A stretch of 64,000 bases of DNA from Aliihoeflea sp023389195 (GCA_023389195.1 JAEWET010000048.1:1-64000); one strand, 5' to 3'; positions 1 through 8,609 are shown, numbered from the stretch's first letter. Notes: generated from the sequence alone by a model not told the origin. A program made the numbers and translations.

Positions 1-110
1 TCTGGACCCCGGTCACGAACTTCGAAGTCCGCGCTGAGTACGTCTACACGGACATCGACCTTCGTCCGTCGACCAACTCGGGCTTCCTGCGCTTCCAGCG
101 CTCGTTCTAA
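1..110 (+). CDS. C-terminal end of an outer-membrane porin (partial)
   Basis: An open frame enters from the left edge in frame 3 and stops with TAA at 108-110, giving 35 residues that begin WTPVTNFEVRAEYVYTD and end GFLRFQRSF. Alternating polar and hydrophobic residues and a terminal Phe are what an outer-membrane beta-barrel's last strand looks like, and the 'W(T/S)PV..FE...E..YT' pattern fits the rhizobial Omp2b-type porin family. A strong hairpin follows 27 bases later, so this is the end of its transcript. The rest of the gene lies outside the window, so the exact porin type is inference. Confidence 0.75.
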   Translation, partial: WTPVTNFEVRAEYVYTDIDLRPSTNSGFLRFQRSF

Positions 111-137
111 GACCGAACCGGTCCTAGGTTGAATTGA

Positions 138-170
138 GAACCCGGCGGGTAACCGCCGGGTTCGTTCTGT
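138..170 (+). terminator. Rho-independent terminator of the porin gene
   Basis: Perfect 11-bp stem (138-148 with 153-163), 4-base loop GTAA, followed by the T-rich stretch TTCTGTTTG. It lies just downstream of the porin stop codon. Confidence 0.8.
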
Positions 171-473
171 TTGGGCGGGTGACAGGTTGGCGAAACCGGT
201 CGCCGCGGTGATGTGCCTGGTGATTGCGCTGCTGCCTTCGAGCGGTTCCGCATTTTGCTGGGCCGAACGATGTCCGCCGTTGGGTACGTCGATCAAATGT
301 CCGCCGTTGGGCAAGTCGATTGGATGCCGCCCTTGGACTCGGTTTTGGCCAAGCGGGTCGCTGACCGATGGGGTCGCTTGCTGGCATCTGGCGATGGGTG
401 AAGATCGCGGTTCTGCGAACACAGCGCTGCGCCGGCTGTCGCGCATGACAGCAGGTCGCAACGATCCAAAGCA
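164..473. other. Gene-free stretch between porin and slt
   Basis: Three short open frames on either strand have no start context, no recognisable domain and codon use unlike the neighbours. Apart from the short tandem repeat at 270-345 I see no gene, RNA or regulatory site here. Confidence 0.5.
270..345 (+). repeat. 27-bp imperfect tandem repeat
   Basis: Two adjacent 27-bp units (270-296 and 297-323) share ATGTCCGCCGTTGGG and a following GTCGAT block; a degenerate third partial copy starts at 324 (ATGCCGCCCTTGG). If translated in frame they give a nine-residue repeat starting MSAVG. The surrounding frame has no other coding support, so I treat it as non-coding repeat DNA. Confidence 0.55.
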
Positions 474-499
474 AAAGGCGGACCCGAGGGCCCGCCTTT
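474..499 (-). terminator. Rho-independent terminator of slt
   Basis: Stem 474-481 (AAAGGCGG) pairs with 492-499 (CCGCCTTT). Read on the minus strand it is followed by TTGCTTTGG and lies 30 bases beyond the slt stop codon. Confidence 0.65.
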
Positions 500-529
500 C
501 GCGATTTCCGGATCGTGGAACCGGAGCTC

Positions 530-2626
530 TTACCTGCGGCCGCCGACCAGGTCGGCGACGACGTCGGTTCGGCCCGACAGGCGCATCTTGTAGACCTGAT
601 AGTTTTCCATCACGCGCTGCACGTAGGAGCGCGTTTCGTGGAAGGGGATGCGCTCGATCCAGTCGACGACCGCATCGATATTCTGTCCGCGCGGATCGCC
701 ATAGCGGCCGACCCATTGGGCGGCGCGGTTCGGGCCGGCATTGTAGCCTGCGAACGTCAGAATGTAGGAGCCGTTGAAGCGGTCGAGCTGTTCGCCAAGA
801 TAGGCGGCGCCGAGCGCGGCATTGTATCCGGCATCGCGGGTGAGGCGGGCCTGGTCGTAGGAAACGCCAACCTTGCGCGCCATGTCGCGGGCCGTTCCCG
901 GCAGCAATTGCAGGATGCCGAGCGCACCCGCGCCCGAACGGGCCGAGATGTTGAACTCGCTCTCCTGCCGGGCGATGGCATAGGCGAGCGCCTTGCCGGC
1001 GGCCGAGATGTTGGCATTACCCGGAATGGCGCCGACGGGATGCGCCAGCGCTCCGACATCGAGGCCGCGGCCGGCCGCCCATTTGCCGACGCGCAGCGCA
1101 AGCGGATGATCGCCGCGCCGCTCCGCCATGACGGCAAGAAGGGCCAGTTCGCCGGTACTGTCGAGTTGAAGCGCCAGGTCGCGATAGAGCGTGTTCGCCC
1201 GGCCCTGGTGACCGGCACGCTCGAGGCGGCGAATCGCCTGCACGGCCTGCCGGCCCTCGAAATTGCGGCGGTCAGCGTCGCTGGGCGACGGGAAGCTTGC
1301 CGAAACCGTCGTGGCGCCGAGCTTCGCGGCGGCAAGCTGGCCGTAAAATGCCGTCCCGTAGCGCGCCGCGCGCTGGTAGTGGTCGCGTGCATTGCCGGGG
1401 CCGCCGGCCTCGGCGGCGCGTCCGAGCCAGTAGTGGCCGCGCGACAGGGAAATCGGCCCTTCGGCGATCTGGACGATTCGCGAGAAATGCCGGTTGGCCG
1501 TCGCCGCATCGTTGAGGAAGCGCAGCGCATACCAGCCGGCATGGAATTCGGCGTCTACCGCATTGGCCGGGCTGTCCACCTGCTGGGCGGCGGCAACCTG
1601 ATAGGCGAGGCGATTTTCGCCGAGATCGAGCAATTCGCGCGAGAGGACGCGTCTTTCGATCCACCACGCGTCGGCATTGACGAGCGAGGCCGCGTCCTTC
1701 GGTGCCTGGAGAACGACCTGGGCGGCTTCCTTGTAGCGCTCGGCGCGGCGAAGGTGCCGTGCCTGCGCGAAGTAGAAACCGGCCTTGCGCTGGGCCTGCG
1801 GCACGGCGGCAAGAAGCTTGCCGGCATTCGATTCGCCACGGATCACGGCTGCCCAGGCGCGCGTCAGCGCCTCGCCGCCGGCAAGACCTGCGACGCGCTC
1901 GGCGGAGGTGATGCGATCGATGTGGAGCATCCGCTCCATGCGATGCCAATGATCGGCGGCCGTCAGAAGGCGGCCGAATTCGCGCACCATTGCGGCTTCT
2001 TCGCGGGGCTCGATGCGCTCGTTGCGCCAATAGGGCGCCAGAACGGCCTTCGCGGCCTGCGTGTTGCCGACGGCCAGATGCGCCCGCGTCAAGGCGGTCG
2101 TGCCTTCCGGTGTTTCGGGTTGCGTGTCGCCGAATGCGCGTAGCACGCCCTGCGGGCCCGGGTTTTCGCGCAGGAGCGCCCGTTCGGAATTGGCGCGCAA
2201 CCGCGACATGCCCGGCCAGCCCTTGAGTGCGAATGCCGCCTGCGCGATTTCGCCGGACGGAACGCCATCGGCGCCGCTCGTGGCGATCGCCCAGGAGAGA
2301 ATCTGGCGGTCCAGCGAATTCGAGGGCAGGTTGTCCCGGGTAACGCGCGCGCGGGAGATGTTGCCCGACTGCAAGGCGTCGAGCCCGGCCTTGAGCTTGG
2401 AAATATCGCCGCTGACGACGAGATCGGTTGCCATTGCGGCTGCCGACTGCGCAACGACCGAGCCAGTCGTAAATGCACTGTCGACGCCCGTCGCAGCAGC
2501 CTGGTAGGGGCGCTGTCCGGGAATGGGCGGGTTGGACGGCAGTACCGGATTGGCGAGCGCCAGCCCGGGAAGGAGGGCGAGGGTCAAGCCGGTAAGCGCG
2601 ACGCGGGTCCTGAGTGTTGCCTGCAT
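530..2626 (-). CDS. slt: Soluble lytic murein transglycosylase
   Basis: This 698-residue periplasmic enzyme cleaves the MurNAc-GlcNAc bond of peptidoglycan with formation of 1,6-anhydro-MurNAc. A signal peptide (MQATLRTRVALTG..., cleavage near ALA-NP at about 25) is followed by a long Ala-rich helical region of the Slt superhelix type (about 30-520) and a C-terminal SLT domain (about 540-670). The catalytic Glu is E555 in ARQESEFN, followed by the family motifs GALGILQLLPGTA and FAGYNAGP. Start is the ATG at 2626, preceded by AGGACC. It is transcribed divergently from dapA and has its own terminator at 474-499. Confidence 0.93.
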   Translation of the reverse strand: MQATLRTRVALTGLTLALLPGLALANPVLPSNPPIPGQRPYQAAATGVDSAFTTGSVVAQSAAAMATDLVVSGDISKLKAGLDALQSGNISRARVTRDNLPSNSLDRQILSWAIATSGADGVPSGEIAQAAFALKGWPGMSRLRANSERALLRENPGPQGVLRAFGDTQPETPEGTTALTRAHLAVGNTQAAKAVLAPYWRNERIEPREEAAMVREFGRLLTAADHWHRMERMLHIDRITSAERVAGLAGGEALTRAWAAVIRGESNAGKLLAAVPQAQRKAGFYFAQARHLRRAERYKEAAQVVLQAPKDAASLVNADAWWIERRVLSRELLDLGENRLAYQVAAAQQVDSPANAVDAEFHAGWYALRFLNDAATANRHFSRIVQIAEGPISLSRGHYWLGRAAEAGGPGNARDHYQRAARYGTAFYGQLAAAKLGATTVSASFPSPSDADRRNFEGRQAVQAIRRLERAGHQGRANTLYRDLALQLDSTGELALLAVMAERRGDHPLALRVGKWAAGRGLDVGALAHPVGAIPGNANISAAGKALAYAIARQESEFNISARSGAGALGILQLLPGTARDMARKVGVSYDQARLTRDAGYNAALGAAYLGEQLDRFNGSYILTFAGYNAGPNRAAQWVGRYGDPRGQNIDAVVDWIERIPFHETRSYVQRVMENYQVYKMRLSGRTDVVADLVGGRR

Positions 2627-2877
2627 TCTTTAGGTCCTGGGTCGTTCGTCATGGACAGGTAGGTTAACGAGACACCCATGCTAGGGGCTGTGGGTGAAGA
2701 CGACGTAAACGATTGGTTATCGCCATCGTTCAAATGCGCCGCGCTCATGGCCGGCGCGCGTTGAATTCCGCTTCGTCCCAACGCCAAGACTATGGTGCAT
2801 CCGCCGCCGATCGTCTAGAAGGCGGGCAGAATAGCCGTTTTCCGCTTGCCAAGTGCCTATCCAGGAGCTTTGAGATC

Positions 2878-3759
2878 ATGTTCACAGGTTCGATGACCGC
2901 GCTCGTGACCCCGTTCACCAAGGACGGCGCCCTGGATGAGAAAGCCTTCCGCGAACTCGTGGAATGGCAGATCGGCGAAGGCACGAACGGGCTGGTGCCG
3001 GTCGGGACGACGGGTGAATCGCCGACGCTGAGCCATGTGGAACATCGCCGCGTCGTCGAGATCTGCGTCGAGGTGGCCGCAGGTCGCGTCCCGGTCATTG
3101 CCGGCGCGGGCTCGAATTCGACCACGGAAGCCGTGGAACTGGCGAAATTTGCCGAAAAGACCGGCGCGGACGCGGTTCTCGTCGTCACGCCCTACTACAA
3201 CAAGCCCAACCAGCGCGGGCTCTACGCGCATTTCGCCGAAGTGGCGAAGGCGGTGAAGCTGCCCGTCATCATCTACAACATCCCGCCGCGCTCGGTGATC
3301 GACATGACGCCCGAGACGATGGGACGGCTGGCCAAGGATTTTTCGAACATCGTCGGCGTCAAGGATGCGACGGCGAAGATCGAGCGCGTATCCGAACAGC
3401 GCATTACCTGCGGGCCGGACTTCATCCAGCTTTCCGGCGAGGACGCATCGGCGCTCGGCTTCAACGCACATGGCGGGCAGGGGGCGATCTCGGTCACCTC
3501 CAACATCGCGCCGCGTCTCTGCGCCGAATTCCAGCGCGCCTCGCTCGCCGGCGACCGCGAACGCGCGATCGAGTTGCAGGACCGGCTGATGCCGCTCCAC
3601 AAGGCGATCTTCATCGAGGCGGGCGTGACCGGCGCGAAATATGCGCTATCGCGCCTCGGCAAGGTGCAGAACGTCGTTCGGATGCCGCTCGTCACGATCG
3701 AGGAATCGACGGCGAAGGCGATCGACGCCGCGATGGTTCACGCCGGGCTGATGAACTGA
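2878..3759 (+). CDS. dapA: 4-hydroxy-tetrahydrodipicolinate synthase
   Basis: Condenses pyruvate with aspartate semialdehyde in the first committed step of the lysine and meso-diaminopimelate pathway (cytoplasm). The 293-residue length is the family norm. Visible active-site residues are T44-T45 in GTTGE, Y106-Y107 in VVTPYYNKP, Y133 and R138 in IIYNIPPRS, and the Schiff-base lysine K162 in IVGVKDAT. The frame stays open upstream to 2713, but the ATG at 2878 is chosen because it starts the conserved protein (MFTGSMTALVTPF) and has CCAGGAGC 10-15 bases before it. smpB follows after 25 bases, so the two are probably co-transcribed. Confidence 0.95.
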   Translation: MFTGSMTALVTPFTKDGALDEKAFRELVEWQIGEGTNGLVPVGTTGESPTLSHVEHRRVVEICVEVAAGRVPVIAGAGSNSTTEAVELAKFAEKTGADAVLVVTPYYNKPNQRGLYAHFAEVAKAVKLPVIIYNIPPRSVIDMTPETMGRLAKDFSNIVGVKDATAKIERVSEQRITCGPDFIQLSGEDASALGFNAHGGQGAISVTSNIAPRLCAEFQRASLAGDRERAIELQDRLMPLHKAIFIEAGVTGAKYALSRLGKVQNVVRMPLVTIEESTAKAIDAAMVHAGLMN

Positions 3760-3784
3760 TGCCGGCTTTTCGCGTTGCGATGAC

Positions 3785-4258
3785 ATGAGCAAGGACAAGG
3801 ACAACAATTCCAAGCTGGTCGCGGAAAACCGCAAGGCGCGCTTCTCCTTCGAGGTGACCGACACCTACGAGGCCGGCCTGTCGCTGACGGGCACGGAGGT
3901 GAAGTCGCTGCGCGAAGGCCAGGCGAATATCGGCGAATCCTACGCTTCGGCGGAGGGCGGCGAAATCTGGCTGATCAATTCCTACATTCCCGAATACACG
4001 CAAGGCAACCGCTTCAACCACGAGCCCCGCCGCCGTCGAAAGCTTCTCCTGAAGAAGAAGGAGATGGCCCGCCTGAAACAGGGCGTCGAGCGCGAAGGCA
4101 TGACGATGGTCCCGCTGAAGATCTACTTCAACGAAAAGGGCCGCGCGAAGCTGCTCTTCGGCCTGGCCCGCGGCAAGAAGCTGCACGACAAGCGCGAGAC
4201 GGAAAAACAGCGCGACTGGGGTCGGGAAAAGGCGCGGTTGTTGAAGAACCACGGGTAG
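3785..4258 (+). CDS. smpB: SsrA-binding protein SmpB
   Basis: Partner of tmRNA in trans-translation: it delivers SsrA to stalled ribosomes so that truncated proteins are tagged and ribosomes freed. The 157 residues cover the whole family: the N-terminal NRKARFSFEVTDTYEAGL..GTEVKSLR beta-barrel core, the conserved GEIWLINSYIPEY segment, and a basic C-terminal tail (HDKRETEKQRDWGREKARLL) that is disordered off the ribosome. It is directly downstream of dapA, a common rhizobial order, and ends at a convergent junction with udg filled by an unusual 8-bp repeat. Confidence 0.95.
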   Translation: MSKDKDNNSKLVAENRKARFSFEVTDTYEAGLSLTGTEVKSLREGQANIGESYASAEGGEIWLINSYIPEYTQGNRFNHEPRRRRKLLLKKKEMARLKQGVEREGMTMVPLKIYFNEKGRAKLLFGLARGKKLHDKRETEKQRDWGREKARLLKNHG

Positions 4259-4262
4259 AAGG

Positions 4263-4302
4263 AGGGGAGTAGGGGAGTACGGGATTAGGGGAGTAGGGGA
4301 AG
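4263..4302 (+). repeat. 8-bp tandem repeat array, left arm
   Basis: Five contiguous 8-bp units in strict phase: AGGGGAGT at 4263, 4271 and 4287, with variants ACGGGATT (4279) and AGGGGAAG (4295). It starts five bases after the smpB stop codon. A reverse-complement array lies at 4342-4365, so the two can pair across the convergent smpB/udg junction and may serve as a bidirectional terminator (inference). Confidence 0.75.
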
Positions 4303-4339
4303 GAATTTTTCTTCCATTGTCGACATCCGCTGATGTTCT

Positions 4340-5029
4340 TCACTCCCTTACTCCCTTACTCCCCTTCTTATCCAAAAACGCCCGCACATCCCTGAAAACA
4401 TTGACGAACATCTCCTCCGTCAGCCGTCCCGTATTCGTGTTGTAGCGAGAGCAGTGATAGCTCGAGAATACGCGGATGCCGCCGACTTCGGTCTGCGCCT
4501 GATGGCCGAATTTGTGTTCGGCAACGCGGCCGCCCATCGCGCGGATGACGGACTGGTGCGAGATCGAGCCAAGCGTCACGATTGCCTTCAAATTCTCGAA
4601 CCGGCCGATGGTCGGCACGAGGAACTTGCGGCAGGTGTTGATCTCTGCGCCCACCGGCTTGTTCTCCGGCGGCACGCAGCGCACGGCGTTGGTCACCGCC
4701 GTCTCGATCAGTTCGAGACTGTCGTCCGGGCGGGCCTCGAACTCGCCTTTCGCGAAGCCGAACCGTTTAAGCGTAGAATAGAGAAGATCGCCCGCATAAT
4801 CGCCGGTGAAGGGGCGGCCGGTGCGGTTGGCCCCGCGCAGGCCGGGCGCGAGCCCGACGATGAGCAGCCGAACGCTGCCATCGCGTGCCGTCGGCAGCCA
4901 GGTCGGCACCGGCGCGTTGAACCAGTGCGGCTCGCGCGCGCGCCACGCCGCGATGAACTCGTGCAGGCGCGGGCACAGCGGACAGTCAGGTGACGGTTCG
5001 GCCGGTCCGACGGAAACGATGCGGCTCAT
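4340..5029 (-). CDS. Uracil-DNA glycosylase, Fe-S superfamily (family 5/UDGb-like)
   Basis: Predicted to excise uracil (and possibly other deaminated bases) from DNA at the start of base-excision repair. The 229 residues show the family motif GLAPGLRGANRTGRPFTGDYAG spread over 59-80, four Cys able to ligand a 4Fe-4S cluster (C16, C19, C118, C133), and the C-terminal motif at 190-202 (SYHCSRYNTNTGRL), where many relatives have HPS instead of HCS. The last nine residues (KKGSKGVRE) are encoded by the 8-bp repeat at 4342-4365, so the extreme C terminus is probably recent. The start overlaps the NYN gene's stop by four bases, implying coupled translation. Confidence 0.85.
   Translation of the reverse strand: MSRIVSVGPAEPSPDCPLCPRLHEFIAAWRAREPHWFNAPVPTWLPTARDGSVRLLIVGLAPGLRGANRTGRPFTGDYAGDLLYSTLKRFGFAKGEFEARPDDSLELIETAVTNAVRCVPPENKPVGAEINTCRKFLVPTIGRFENLKAIVTLGSISHQSVIRAMGGRVAEHKFGHQAQTEVGGIRVFSSYHCSRYNTNTGRLTEEMFVNVFRDVRAFLDKKGSKGVRE
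4342..4365 (-). repeat. 8-bp tandem repeat array, right arm (inside the udg 3' end)
   Basis: Three contiguous units ACTCCCTT (4342), ACTCCCTT (4350), ACTCCCCT (4358), the reverse complement of the array at 4263-4302. It overlaps the last codons and stop of the uracil-DNA glycosylase gene. Confidence 0.7.
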
Positions 5030-5610
5030 TCGAACTCGTCTTCGTCGACGGGTTCGGGCGCGGGACGGCGGGCGATGCGCTCCGCGCCCTCGCGTCCGAT
5101 CTCGGCCTTGAGCGAATTCAGGTCGATGAAATGATCGGCCTGCCGGCGCAGATCGTCCGAGATCATCGGCGGCTGCGAGGCCATTGTAGAGATGACGGAA
5201 ACCTTGCGTCCCTTGCGCTGCAGCGCGTCGACGAGGCTGCGAAAATCGCCGTCGCCGGAAAAGATGACGTAGTGGTCGATCGTCGAGGCGAGTTCGAGCG
5301 CGTCGACCGTCAGCTCGATGTCCATATTGCCCTTGATCTTGCGCCGGCCCATCGCGTCGGTGAACTCGCGCGCGGGCTTGGTGACGACCTTGTAGCCATT
5401 ATAGTCGAGCCAGTCGATCAGCGGCCGGATCGAGGAGTATTCCTGATCCTCGATCAGCGCGGTGTAGTAGTAGGCGCGCACGAGATAGCCGTGCTTCTGG
5501 AAATGCGTGAGCAGCTTGCGGTAGTCGACGTCGAAACCGAGTGCGCGGGACGTGGCGTAGAGATTGGCGCCGTCGATGAAGAGGGCGATCTTTTCGCGCG
5601 GATCGAACAT
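5026..5610 (-). CDS. NYN/LabA-like (PIN-fold) domain protein
   Basis: A 194-residue protein of the NYN (DUF88/LabA-like) family, whose members are mostly metal-dependent ribonucleases with a PIN-like fold. Acidic residues typical of that active site are visible in LFIDGANLY, in MDIELTVDAL and in IFSGDGDFRSLVDALQRKG. The C terminus is acidic (EPVDEDEFE). The ATG at 5610 (MFDPREKIALFIDG) is preferred; the frame extends to 5661 but the added residues lack family similarity. It overlaps the downstream udg by four bases and is divergent from rpoZ. RNase activity is a family inference, not shown for this protein. Confidence 0.82.
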   Translation of the reverse strand: MFDPREKIALFIDGANLYATSRALGFDVDYRKLLTHFQKHGYLVRAYYYTALIEDQEYSSIRPLIDWLDYNGYKVVTKPAREFTDAMGRRKIKGNMDIELTVDALELASTIDHYVIFSGDGDFRSLVDALQRKGRKVSVISTMASQPPMISDDLRRQADHFIDLNSLKAEIGREGAERIARRPAPEPVDEDEFE

Positions 5611-5786
5611 GGCAATTGTTCCTGTCGAAATGGCCGGCCTGTCGAAATGACTGGCGCCCAAGGGCGAAAATCGAATTCAAGCGAAACTGAATATAAGACA
5701 GACATACGGGCAATGGCGCCGCGTGCCAACATCGCAGCGGCCGGGCTCAAGCATTTTTGATCGTGTGGACGCAGCGTCTCGCAATG

Positions 5787-5815
5787 CTTGTCAAGAGGCG
5801 AAGTTTTCGCTATGG
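5787..5815 (+). promoter_or_regulatory. Promoter candidate for rpoZ
   Basis: CTTGTC (5787-5792), 17-base spacer, CTATGG (5810-5815). This is close to the rhizobial housekeeping sigma consensus CTTGAC-N17-CTATAT and sits 45 bases before the rpoZ start codon. Confidence 0.55.
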
Positions 5816-5860
5816 AGCACGCAATCTCCCGACACCTGAAGACATGAAAGGGGCGTTCCT

Positions 5861-6259
5861 ATGGCCCGCGTCACCGTTGAGGATTGCATCGACAAGGTCG
5901 ACAACCGGTTCGAGCTCGTTCTGCTCGCCGGCCACCGTGCCCGCCAGATCTCGCAGGGCGCCGCGATCACGATCGACCGCGACAACGACAAGAACCCGGT
6001 CGTCGCCCTTCGCGAGATCGCCGACGAGACGCTCTCGCCGGAAGATCTGAAGGAAGACCTGATCCATTCGCTGCAAAAGCACGTCGAAGTCGACGAGCCG
6101 GAAGTCGAGGCTCCCGCGCTTTCTACGGAGGCTGGCGACGAGACGATCATCGCGACCGACGAGAGCGAAGAGAACGTCACCTTCGACCGCATGTCGGAAG
6201 ACGATCTCCTGGCCGGCATCGAAGGCCTTGTCGCGCCGGAAAAGAGCGACGATTTCTGA
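5861..6259 (+). CDS. rpoZ: RNA polymerase omega subunit
   Basis: Small RNA polymerase subunit that helps assemble beta-prime and is part of a ppGpp site in proteobacteria. The 132 residues begin MARVTVEDCIDKV..RFELVLLAGHRARQI, the hallmark core of the family (about 1-65), followed by an acidic tail ending EKSDDF. The start has AAGGGG upstream. The neighbouring rsh gene makes and degrades ppGpp, so the effector enzyme and a polymerase subunit linked to its binding sit together. A terminator at 6312-6349 separates the two transcripts at least partly. Confidence 0.96.
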   Translation: MARVTVEDCIDKVDNRFELVLLAGHRARQISQGAAITIDRDNDKNPVVALREIADETLSPEDLKEDLIHSLQKHVEVDEPEVEAPALSTEAGDETIIATDESEENVTFDRMSEDDLLAGIEGLVAPEKSDDF

Positions 6260-6311
6260 TCGTCGCGGCACGGCAATCTTCCGCCGCGGCCTATTGATGA
6301 CTATCTAAATT

Positions 6312-6349
6312 ATATGCCGCGCCGCTATGATGGCGCGGCATATTTCGTC
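6312..6349 (+). terminator. Rho-independent terminator between rpoZ and rsh
   Basis: Perfect 12-bp stem (6312-6323 with 6332-6343), 8-base loop GCTATGAT, then TTTCGTCT. It ends about 20 bases before the rsh start codon, so it may also modulate read-through into rsh. Confidence 0.75.
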
Positions 6350-6367
6350 TGAAGGGTCCGGTTCCAC

Positions 6368-8596
6368 ATGATGCGGCAATACGAGCTTGTCGAGCGCGTC
6401 CAGCGCTACAAGCCCGACGTGAACGAAGCGCTTTTGAACAAGGCGTATGTCTATGCCATGCAGAAGCATGGTCACCAGAAGCGCGCATCCGGCGACCCGT
6501 ATTTCTCCCATCCGCTCGAAGTGGCCGCGATCCTCACCGACATGCATGTCGACGAGGCGACGATCGCCGTCGCGCTGCTCCACGACACGATCGAGGACAC
6601 CTCGGCCACGCGCCAGGAGATCGACACGCTGTTCGGCCCGGAGATGGGCAAACTCGTCGAGGGCCTGACCAAGCTCAAGAAGCTCGATCTCGTCTCCAAG
6701 AAGGCCGAGCAGGCCGAAAACCTGCGCAAGCTGCTTCTCGCCATTGCCGAGGACGTGCGCGTTCTTCTCGTCAAGCTCGCCGACCGCTTGCACAACATGC
6801 GCACGCTCGACCACATGCCCGAGCACAAGCGCATCCGCATCGCCGAGGAGACGATGGACATTTATGCGCCGCTGGCCGGGCGCATGGGCATGCAGGACAT
6901 GCGCGAGGAGCTGGAGGAACTTGCCTTCCGCACCATGAACCCGGAAGCCCATCGCGCGGTCACCGAGCGTCTCGCCGACATCTACGAGCGCTCGAAGGAC
7001 GTCATCGGCGAGATCGAGAAGTCGCTTTCGGTGCTGTTCGAGAAGTACGACATCAAGGCGACGGTGAAGAGCAGGCAGAAAAAGCCGTGGTCGGTCTTTC
7101 GCAAGATGGAGACCAAGGCGCTGTCCTTCGAGCAATTGTCGGACATTTTCGGCTTTCGCGTCATCGTCGACAATGAAGAGGACTGCTACCGCGCGCTCTT
7201 CGCGATCCATACGACCTGGTCGATGGTGCCGGGCCGGTTCAAGGACTACATCTCGACACCGAAGCAGAACGACTACCGATCCATCCATACGACCATCGTC
7301 GGCCCGTCGCGTCAGCGTGTGGAACTGCAGATCCGCACGCGGCCGATGGATGACGTCGCCGAATACGGCGTCGCCGCGCACACGCTCTACAAGGATGGTG
7401 CGACGGTATCGGGCAATGGCGGTCTGAAGCTGTCCAAGGACACCAACGCCTATGCCTGGCTGCGTCACACGATCGAACAGCTTTCGGAAGGCGACAATCC
7501 GGAGGAATTTCTCGAGAATACCAAGCTCGAACTGTTTCAGGACCAGGTCTTCTGCTTCACGCCGAAGGGCCGGCTGATCGCGCTGCCGCGCGGCGCGACG
7601 CCGATCGACTTCGCCTATGCGGTTCATACCGATGTCGGCGATACCTGCGTCGGCGCCAAGATCAACGGCCGCATCATGCCGCTGATGACCGAATTGAAGA
7701 ATGGCGACGAGGTCGAGATCATCCGCTCGAAGGCGCAGGTGCCGCCTGCCGCATGGGAATCCGTCGTCGTCACCGGCAAGGCGCGCTCGGCAATCCGCCG
7801 CGCGACCAAGAACGCGATCCGCAGGCAATATTCCGGCCTCGGCACGCGCATCCTCGAACGTGCCTTCGAGCGTTCGGGCAAGAAATTCTCCAAGGAACTG
7901 CTGAAACCCGTCCTGCACCGGTTGGCGCGCAAGGATGTCGAGGATGTGCTGGCCGCCGTCGGGCGCGGCGAGTTGTCGTCGCCGGACGTCGTGCGTGCCG
8001 TTTATCCCGACCACAAGGAGGAGAGGGCGGTGCAGCCGCCGCGTCAGCGCGAAGAGGGCTGGTTCAACCTTCGCAACGCGGCCGGCATGCTGTTCCAGAT
8101 GCCGCGCTCGAACGAGCCGGAAAAGCCCGGCCGGCGCGAGAGTACCGGTGCACTGCCGATCCGCGGCGTGCGCGGCGACCTCCCGGTCAAGTTCGCGCCG
8201 GAAGGCGCCGTGCCGGGTGACCGTATCGTCGGTATCATGCATCCGGGCTCGGGCATCACGATCTATCCGATCCAGTCGCCGTCGCTCACCGCTTTCGACG
8301 ACCAGCCGGAACGGTGGATCGACGTGCGCTGGGACATCGACGAGGACACCAAGGAGCGCTTCCCCGCGCGCGTCTCGGTGACGGCTCTGAACGAGCCCGG
8401 ATCGCTTGCGAATATCTCGCAGGTGATTGCATCGAACGACGCCAACATCCATACGCTGTCCATGCTGCGCACCGCGCCGGATTTCACCGAGATGGTGTTC
8501 GATCTCGAGGTCTGGGACCTGAAGCATCTGAACCGGCTGATGTCGCAACTGAAGGAAAATGCGAGCGTTTCGGAAGTGCGCCGCGTGAACGGATAG
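6368..8596 (+). CDS. rsh: Bifunctional (p)ppGpp synthetase/hydrolase Rsh
   Basis: Synthesises and hydrolyses the alarmone (p)ppGpp, the single long RelA/SpoT enzyme normal in Alphaproteobacteria. The 742 residues show an HD hydrolase domain (about 25-180, H72-D73 in LLHDTIEDT), a RelA_SpoT synthetase domain (about 235-350, with RFKDYISTPKQNDYRSIHT), a TGS domain (about 385-450, FTPKGRLIALPRGATPIDFAYAVH) and a C-terminal ACT domain (about 665-740). The RFKD loop is the form seen in bifunctional enzymes. An ATG at 6371 is an equally possible start. pyrE follows after 13 bases. Confidence 0.95.
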   Translation: MMRQYELVERVQRYKPDVNEALLNKAYVYAMQKHGHQKRASGDPYFSHPLEVAAILTDMHVDEATIAVALLHDTIEDTSATRQEIDTLFGPEMGKLVEGLTKLKKLDLVSKKAEQAENLRKLLLAIAEDVRVLLVKLADRLHNMRTLDHMPEHKRIRIAEETMDIYAPLAGRMGMQDMREELEELAFRTMNPEAHRAVTERLADIYERSKDVIGEIEKSLSVLFEKYDIKATVKSRQKKPWSVFRKMETKALSFEQLSDIFGFRVIVDNEEDCYRALFAIHTTWSMVPGRFKDYISTPKQNDYRSIHTTIVGPSRQRVELQIRTRPMDDVAEYGVAAHTLYKDGATVSGNGGLKLSKDTNAYAWLRHTIEQLSEGDNPEEFLENTKLELFQDQVFCFTPKGRLIALPRGATPIDFAYAVHTDVGDTCVGAKINGRIMPLMTELKNGDEVEIIRSKAQVPPAAWESVVVTGKARSAIRRATKNAIRRQYSGLGTRILERAFERSGKKFSKELLKPVLHRLARKDVEDVLAAVGRGELSSPDVVRAVYPDHKEERAVQPPRQREEGWFNLRNAAGMLFQMPRSNEPEKPGRRESTGALPIRGVRGDLPVKFAPEGAVPGDRIVGIMHPGSGITIYPIQSPSLTAFDDQPERWIDVRWDIDEDTKERFPARVSVTALNEPGSLANISQVIASNDANIHTLSMLRTAPDFTEMVFDLEVWDLKHLNRLMSQLKENASVSEVRRVNG

Positions 8597-8609
8597 GAAA
8601 AGACGGCAG

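Noticed and set aside
187..777. 196-residue plus-strand frame beginning in the porin-slt gap
   Set aside because: Runs antisense into slt, is Arg-rich shadow composition and has no family similarity.
5928..5945. GTTC-spaced pattern resembling an SOS (LexA) box
   Set aside because: Lies inside rpoZ coding sequence and the spacing is not seven bases.
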